From Albula goreensis (Eukaryota > Chordata > Actinopteri > Albuliformes > Albulidae), in the NCBI GenBank assembly GCA_022829145.1, contig CM040751.1:1240001-1304000 (forward strand): DNA of 64,000 nucleotides, written 5' to 3'. This document shows positions 57,600 to 64,000 of the stretch, one piece after another. Under the pieces are notes generated by a model. It was not told the origin of the DNA. It did no database searches and saw only the letters and a program-made list of their open reading frames with translations. Position 1 is the first letter of the stretch. Every line of letters begins with the position of its first letter. Position numbers and translations under genes: made by a program.

Positions 57600-60040
57600 T
57601 CCATACGTATGTCCCATCCCATTGTTTGAAAACGCTGCACAATGATGTAAGTCAGAAGATTGACGCCAGTGAGAGGTCAAGTGCTCGGGTCGTAAAAGTC
57701 AATTTACTGACTTCTTTCTGACCTCCTGAAACAAGTTCCCATATTATTGTGTACATTGCAGATGTGATGTGGATATCCTGTCTGCTCATTTACTGAGCGA
57801 AACGGGGGCAGAACTTTTCCAGATAGTTTGGTGCAGTGTTGCTTCATCTTCTCTGCTTCTGTATTTTGAGCATTTCATTTTTCCAAATATCAGTGATTTG
57901 TGGATCAGAACCAGTTATTTCATCAACAAAATTAGGACCTCAGAAAACACGCCTTTTTAAAGGAGAGGGGCACCACTTCCTTTCTGCGGCCACTTCCTGT
58001 CTGCAGTGAGTATGGAAAACCTGCTTTTTGGCTGATGTCACCTTCTGCACCTTCAAGCACACCTGGATATTCACAGCCTTGTGTATATATTCACTGGTCA
58101 GTGAGTGTGCGACCAAATTACAAAAGTCCGCACATAGCGGTACAAGCAAAAACTATCACGGAACAAACCATTACCTGTTTGTGTCTTTTATATGTGTCAG
58201 AAGAGTTCAAGACAGTACAGGAAATGTTTCCCTCTTTTGAAAATTCCCATTGACACTGAATTCAAAGAAATGATAGTATACCAGTTAACATGTCTTTTTC
58301 AATTCAGTCGTTATGTTCATAGGTGAACACACCCTTTACACTTTTTCACACATTGCACCTTGTGCAGAGTTGAAAGGAGAAGGGTGGAGCTGACATGGAC
58401 TGTGTGATAAAGTCAGAAAGGGTGGACTTCTTCTACCTTTAGTTTGGTACCCATAATTCAGACCTTGAAAGTCGTCACTGATTGGCTGAGACTGATACGT
58501 GACACTTGTTTGCACATCGTGTTTTTGTTGCAAATTGCACTATGTTCTGTGCTTACTTTACCTATTTTTGTGAGTCACTGTGAATGAGGTCACTTACCAC
58601 GTAAATAATTAACATGAAGTCAAAGGTAGTTGGTTGCTGAGATGAAAGTCAAAGGGAAATAGAGACACTGAGAATGGTAAGAATAGATGTCAAACATACC
58701 AGAGAAGCAGCCCAAATGTTTTGTCTGTAAGGGGTATGTCCTTATATGTGTGTCCTTAGCACCTGACAAAATGCAATGAAAAGTCTAGCCAGCTGTTGTG
58801 TTTGTAAATAATTAAATTATGTGACTGCTACTGGGGACTCATTTGAAAATTAAAAGCTGAGATACAGAATCAAGTTAAGTAGCTAGCAAAGTATTTTATT
58901 CTTCACTTGAAATTAAATTAAGCAGGTGTAAATATTAGCACATGGCAAGAAACAAGAAACTGTTTCATGAAGTGAACCAAATACCTCACAGACCTTAGTA
59001 AAGTCACACAAAATGAAATGTTCCAGTGTTTCAGGAGTGGTCTCTTAAATGTTCCTCGAAGAACAGTATGAAGAGAACGGGGAGATGTATTGGTCACTAT
59101 TAACTGCCTCCAACATCAAGGTTCTGAAACAGAACTAAAATTGACCACCAACCAGTGCACAGATTAGTAAGGAGAACACTGCAACACTGGGCTTCATAGA
59201 CCACTCTCGACACTTTGCACCTTGTTGTACTAATCAGACCTGAAAATTCGCCCAAGGTTTGAACTTCTGACGCAAGCAATATCTTGCCCGATGTGGTTAA
59301 AAGGCAAACGCATAATTATTGTTTTTACTGTCATCAACAGAGCTTATTTTTCATTCAAACACAATGTGCAGCTGTATGTGCAGCGATCATGCGCAGGCGC
59401 GTTTTTTGTGTTGGCGTTAATATAGTTCAGATCGTCAAGTGTCAAGATAATACAATGGCAGTAAATTATTTAGCATAACCAGTTGTGTTTTCTTCTTCGT
59501 CTCTCAGGTACATGGACGTACGACACTGTCCAACAACCAACGCTTCTCCGCGACAGAAAAATGAACTGGGATTTGAACGCTTGCATGCCTAACATAGTTA
59601 GTGGCTACAGTGACTTAAAACAAGAATGATCTACTCTATACCTATTCAGATTAATTCTTTAATAGTCCCAACAATCACAGTTATACAGTAAAATTTTAGC
59701 GACACACTGTAGGACAGGCACAAAGCATACCTCTCAGCCTGAAAGAGCATTTGAGCTTGTACTTTACGCGCACGTAACAAAATCACAGTATGCATCAGAA
59801 CAGTAGTCATGAAAGAGTCAATAAATCAAGCAACTTAAATTTCAATTTATAATGCAAAGTAAAACAATTCAGCGAGTAGTAGTGAAGTCAAATTTTCCAA
59901 TTTCGTCGCCATATTACAAATTCTAAATGCCCAGCACTGGGTAGCCTCCTCCAGTATGCGTTACGCCTCCGTCAAATAATTTTACTGAAACCATACATGA
60001 CATCACATCCTTCCTAGGCGTTTTGTCCTTATAGTCTACT
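57600..60040. other. Intergenic sequence, nothing recognised
   Basis: AT-rich. Short open frames lack splice or homology support. Confidence 0.4.
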
Positions 60041-60103
60041 CAGGTGCATTCGCTACCTTTGACTCGGTCGTTTTGCGACTGCTCACATTTGCAAAGCGCC
60101 CGA

Positions 60104-60104
<1 letters not shown>

Positions 60105-60191
<87 letters not shown>
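60105..60191. repeat. (CA)n microsatellite
   Basis: About 87 bases of CA. Confidence 0.98.
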
Positions 60192-60193
<2 letters not shown>

Positions 60194-60705
60194 AAAACAG
60201 GCCTCACTGACGTTGCTCGTTTTAAAAATATAGAGATGAAAATGTTCACTAATTCTGTCTTCAAATACAGTGGAACTTAATGTACAAAAAATGTACACTA
60301 CACGTCTAAAAGGATGATGATTCCCACGTGAGCATGTATATAGCGCCGCATGAGGGCGCCATACAACAATGCTAGATGTTGCATCTGGTAACCTCAAAGT
60401 CAAATATAATAAATTTGGATTAGGACACATAAACAGCTAATTAAACAAAAGTGAATATATGTACATTAGTCGCCTATGTACGCAACACGATGTTATGACA
60501 AGTTGCATGCCTATGAAACCAGTGTTTCGCGACAAAAAAGACACCAAAGGCAAAACTTTAATTAACCCTAACTGTTCAACTAATCTGGTTTCTGTTACAT
60601 TTGTATTGCTATGCCATGCATTAATACAGTCCCATATTTATCTTATTTCTCACTATTTGTTAGGTCGCAATGACAAGAGAGACGTCATATGATTCTCTTG
60701 GTTAA

Positions 60706-60707
<2 letters not shown>

Positions 60708-60761
<54 letters not shown>
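60708..60761. repeat. (TAA)n microsatellite
   Basis: About 18 copies of TAA. Confidence 0.98.
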
Positions 60762-60762
<1 letters not shown>

Positions 60763-61039
60763 CTACAACGAAAGGTATGTTTAGCTAGCATGCCGTCAAA
60801 ATCCTGTAAATATGTTGCATAAATATAACCGCTTTTGTGTAAAGGAAAATCTAGTTAACTCACACTTAACAGATAAAACAACAAAGTGCAACCGCTATCT
60901 ATCTACATGTCATTTTCATATTTGACTTACAATCGCCTCTCTTCGTTAATCACCTTCCTCCTCGTGATTATAGGCTGATTATTATTATTACCCTTTCATG
61001 TCATAATACTTAATTACTAGTGTGGAGATATTTTAAGAA

Positions 61040-61338
61040 ATTGAATCAATGGCACGTAGAACTATCGCTCTCTGTCGCGGAAGATCGGCAGTGCAACCCA
61101 GCAGGTTTGCACAGGCGCAGTGCGGTGAGCGTGCGTGTGTGAGAGTGTGCAACCAGGGCACCGCGGTTTCGGTTGGTCGGGAGAGAAGAGTAGCGACTAG
61201 TGTGCGAAAGGGAGGGCAGCCTAGTCAGGAGCAGCGGCTCGCCAACGTCGCTTAACGAACAATTTACCACGCTAAAAGGATTGCGACTCTTTCAAAAGGG
61301 AATATAAGTTTTGTTTGAACCGCCGGGAACACTTAAAG
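61040..61338 (+). promoter_or_regulatory. Putative CpG promoter and non-coding first exon of a + strand gene
   Basis: CpG-rich sequence with an NRF1-like GCACAGGCGCAGTGCGG near 61,109 is followed by CCGCCGGGAACACTTAAAG at 61,338 and GTAAGAGG, a near-consensus donor. CpG density falls gradually after about 61,480. This is the usual structure of a TATA-less promoter with a 5'UTR exon. A 68-codon frame from 61,049 would be an upstream ORF if transcribed. The gene itself must lie beyond 64,000 and cannot be named. Confidence 0.45.
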
Positions 61339-64000
61339 GTAAGAGGCATGGCGTGAGGTTTCTTTTTAAAAACTGTAAAATTGACAATTTCTCTGAGGCG
61401 GTAGCTAGCGAGTTTGTTAGCAGCGCTTTTTAAAGTCGCGAGTACACTAGCTAGTTAGCTTGAAGTGCTAACCGAAACGCTTACACTTTGAGACATCGTT
61501 ACCAACGAGCGAACCACATATGGGGTCTGTTTTATTATTAACCGTACAGGTTTTCATGTGGAATGTTTGTATGGCTGTGTACCAAATTCTGCCTCTCACA
61601 ACTTTATTTTGTTAATTTGGACTTCTTTTTCGGTTACATTCTCATCATCGGTGTTTTACTAACTACATGGTATGCAGCAGTCCTTCCTGGTCCGTCCTAA
61701 GCGCAGTACGCACGCGCAAACGTAGTCGCGTATGCCGGGACTCTGTAGTTCTTACTTATCCAAAATAGTTCAAGACATTATGAACGTCTAAACTACAAGT
61801 TCCGTGCGGTAATGGGCCTTTACCTTCTCGCCATATGTGGTGCCACAAGCTCGGCAATGTAAATACGAAGTGTGAAGTGTGATTTTGGCAGTCGAAGTGA
61901 AAAGTTGTCAACTGCACCATCATCTTACTTTGTGCCACATTACTGTATCATGGTGCAAGGGTCATGGGTAATTCAATACAGGTATGAGGGTTATTCTTTT
62001 TTAAATCGCTGAGAAAAGATTAATGTTCCGGGCTAACACTACCTTGACATCAAGAACTCTGATCTGTTTTGACTTTTTGGAAGGGGGCGGGGGGTGGAGG
62101 GGAGTAACATCCATAGTCATTCATATAATTTGTATTAACGCATTCTTGATTAGCCTACAGTTATTTTGTATGCTTTGGAGAAATAATCATGCGAGAAATA
62201 ATCATGCTTAAACCGTAATGAAAATGTTTTTACGTGAACAGGTGACTTTTAAAGTGGGGTAAAGGGTATTGACAAGCATCTATTGCATTTGTTAAAAGAG
62301 GATGAATTTAATTCACTGTGGTTTAGTTTGGGTTTGTTTTACTGCATGCTGTAGCTGTTTCACTGCGTGCTAGACAGTTGAATGAATTTATACTGTTAGC
62401 CTAAATACTGTATGTATTTGGAGTTTTATCACATAATTAGGATGGGATATAATAAGCTAAGTTGTTCTTTTTACATTGTCGAAGTATCCATTTATTTTCA
62501 CGTGTCATTCGTGTCTCTCTATCCTCATTTATTCTCTGCAAAGAACAGGAGTCAGACGTGTCACATCTTTATATATGTCATATTTGAGGCACAGAAGCAG
62601 ACTAACGAGTTCGTGAAAATGCATGACAGGGACAGGAGAGCGAGTGTGTCTGAGTTTTTGAACTGGGTTGGGTGGGGGCGGGGGATTGTTATTGTGTGTA
62701 AGCGGCGGGATGTCGTTACAGATTAGTCCAACTGCCTTGCACATGCAGCCGCAGGAAATAACGCGTCAAATATTAAAATAGGTCCCCCATGACTGAACAC
62801 GACAGGCGCACAGTCCTTAGCATGAATTTCGTCTAAAGTCTTCCGCTTTGCAAGTAATTACATTATGATAATGAGAGTGATACAGATGATGATGGTGATC
62901 ATTTTTAAGCAATTTAGGCCCTAACAGGAAAAGGGAAAATCCGCTATATTTAGCAAATGTCCAGTAGTGGTATGCAACAATTATGCGCAGTCGGAAGTTA
63001 ATTTTGAGTCTATTACATTTGGTCAATCCGTTCCGTTCTTTCCAGTTTGTAAAATGTTAGCCGGTTTTGTTCTGTTAAAGGAAATAACACAAAAAAACTC
63101 ACAAATACCATCCTGCGCTGCTTCGAATATATTGCATTTAGAGACCGAAGGGGTTTGGAGTGTCCCTTCGATTGTCCTTTGTACAGAGATAAGTCACCAG
63201 TTTATAAACAGAAGACGTCTCAAAATTTCGAAAGTGTAATTCTGTTGTCCATGCCAATCTTTAGGGAACTGTCAAACAAGTTCTCGTGCAGTTTTGCGGC
63301 AACCTGTAAAGTTATCGCCGGCTTCTACACAAATGAACTTGTTTTAAAACATGCCATTAGGCTTATAGGGAAATGCCCGCATGTGAAATAAAGAACAGTT
63401 GATTTGATAGTAATGGGATCTTTCACGTGAGACATGCTTCATTACTTGACTGCCTGGGAAACGAAAAACGTCGTAAGTAATGACGGAGGAAAGGTCACGG
63501 AATTGAACGACCATGATCTCGCGCACATCACGCTTTGCCTCGTGCACTTGCATTTGACGTTTTCCTCGGTCTGGCTAACTGGGCGTAAGGAATTGAAAGC
63601 AGAGGAGAAAATAGGCTTTAAAGAAGAAGAAAAAAACTTGGTCATGAAGGCGATTTCTAAGTTAATCGCCCCCATATGCTTATTTGTTAGTTTTATATTC
63701 ATTGTAGAGTTGGTCTACGTAATTAGGCAGACGGAAGTCCATTTTAGTATTGGCCCGCACAAAATCGTGGCATGCCCATCTGTTTTTAATTCTCACGGAG
63801 GAAGAGGACGGTCTTGTATTCACACTTTTACACGTCCACTGCCAAATAAACATACCCTAAGGGAAACCGGAGTCCATTGTGCTTTGTACAGCATGCCATA
63901 GTTATCCACACCTTTCCTGGTGATTAATTTAGTGAAATGAATAACTGGCCATTAAAATACGCAGGGAGTGAGTGGAATTTCCTCTGAGCTTTGCGGCACA
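61339..64000. other. Presumed first intron of the downstream gene
   Basis: No coding exon is recognised up to the window end. A 155-codon frame at 63,434-63,901 has a hydrophobic stretch but no recognised domain or exon signals. Confidence 0.3.

Noticed and set aside
61049-61255. 68-codon frame as a protein gene
   Set aside because: Lies in a putative 5'UTR; at most an upstream ORF.
63434-63901. 155-codon frame with a hydrophobic segment (LIAPICLFVSFIFIVELVYV)
   Set aside because: No recognised domain, no promoter or splice context, and weak start context. Kept only as a note.

Overview
The window looks like teleost fish nuclear DNA. It carries two vertebrate multi-exon genes with canonical GT-AG introns. 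It also has long CA/GT microsatellites, a decayed Tc1/mariner element with its terminal repeats, a (TAATG)n-tailed L2-clade retroposon end with the GGATA stem-loop known from eel UnaL2, a tRNA-derived SINE and many minisatellites. No bacterial, organellar or viral gene was recognised, and the species cannot be named from this sequence.

Layout. From 1 to 9.3 kb lies the 3' part of ttc9b on the + strand: coding exons 2 and 3 at 6219-6401 and 9014-9108. Its first coding exon was not found and probably lies left of the window. From 9.3 to 15.1 kb is a convergent intergenic/3'UTR stretch with a 1.07 kb 31-bp minisatellite and a CpG-rich, TATA-containing segment. From 46,234 down to 15,148 lies map3k10 (mixed-lineage kinase 2) on the - strand, resolved here into 11 coding exons: SH3, kinase, leucine zippers, CRIB-like motif and a Ser/Pro-rich tail. 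A candidate promoter lies near 48.2-48.9 kb. From 49 to 61 kb no gene is recognised; this stretch holds a Tc1 relic, a LINE 3' end, a 41-bp minisatellite, a 98-bp hairpin satellite and microsatellites. At about 61.05-61.34 kb a CpG-rich segment ends in a strong splice donor and looks like a promoter plus non-coding first exon of a + strand gene that continues beyond the window.

The tail-to-tail ttc9b/map3k10 arrangement matches human 19q13.2 (MAP3K10-TTC9B) as I remember it. Together with protein motifs this favours MAP3K10 over its paralogue MAP3K9. The kinase would act in JNK signalling; the TPR protein is an unrelated neighbour.

The most unusual signals are in map3k10. Introns 1, 7 and 8 each start, directly after the splice donor, with a G-poor minisatellite through which the exon's reading frame stays open and encodes Leu-Thr-Pro-rich peptide. 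The exon 6 donor is contained in a tandem duplication. The exon 7/exon 8 junction is out of phase by one base, apparently because of about 5 extra bases at the exon 7 end. Elsewhere, a 98-bp satellite has hairpin arms that change in a compensating way between copies.
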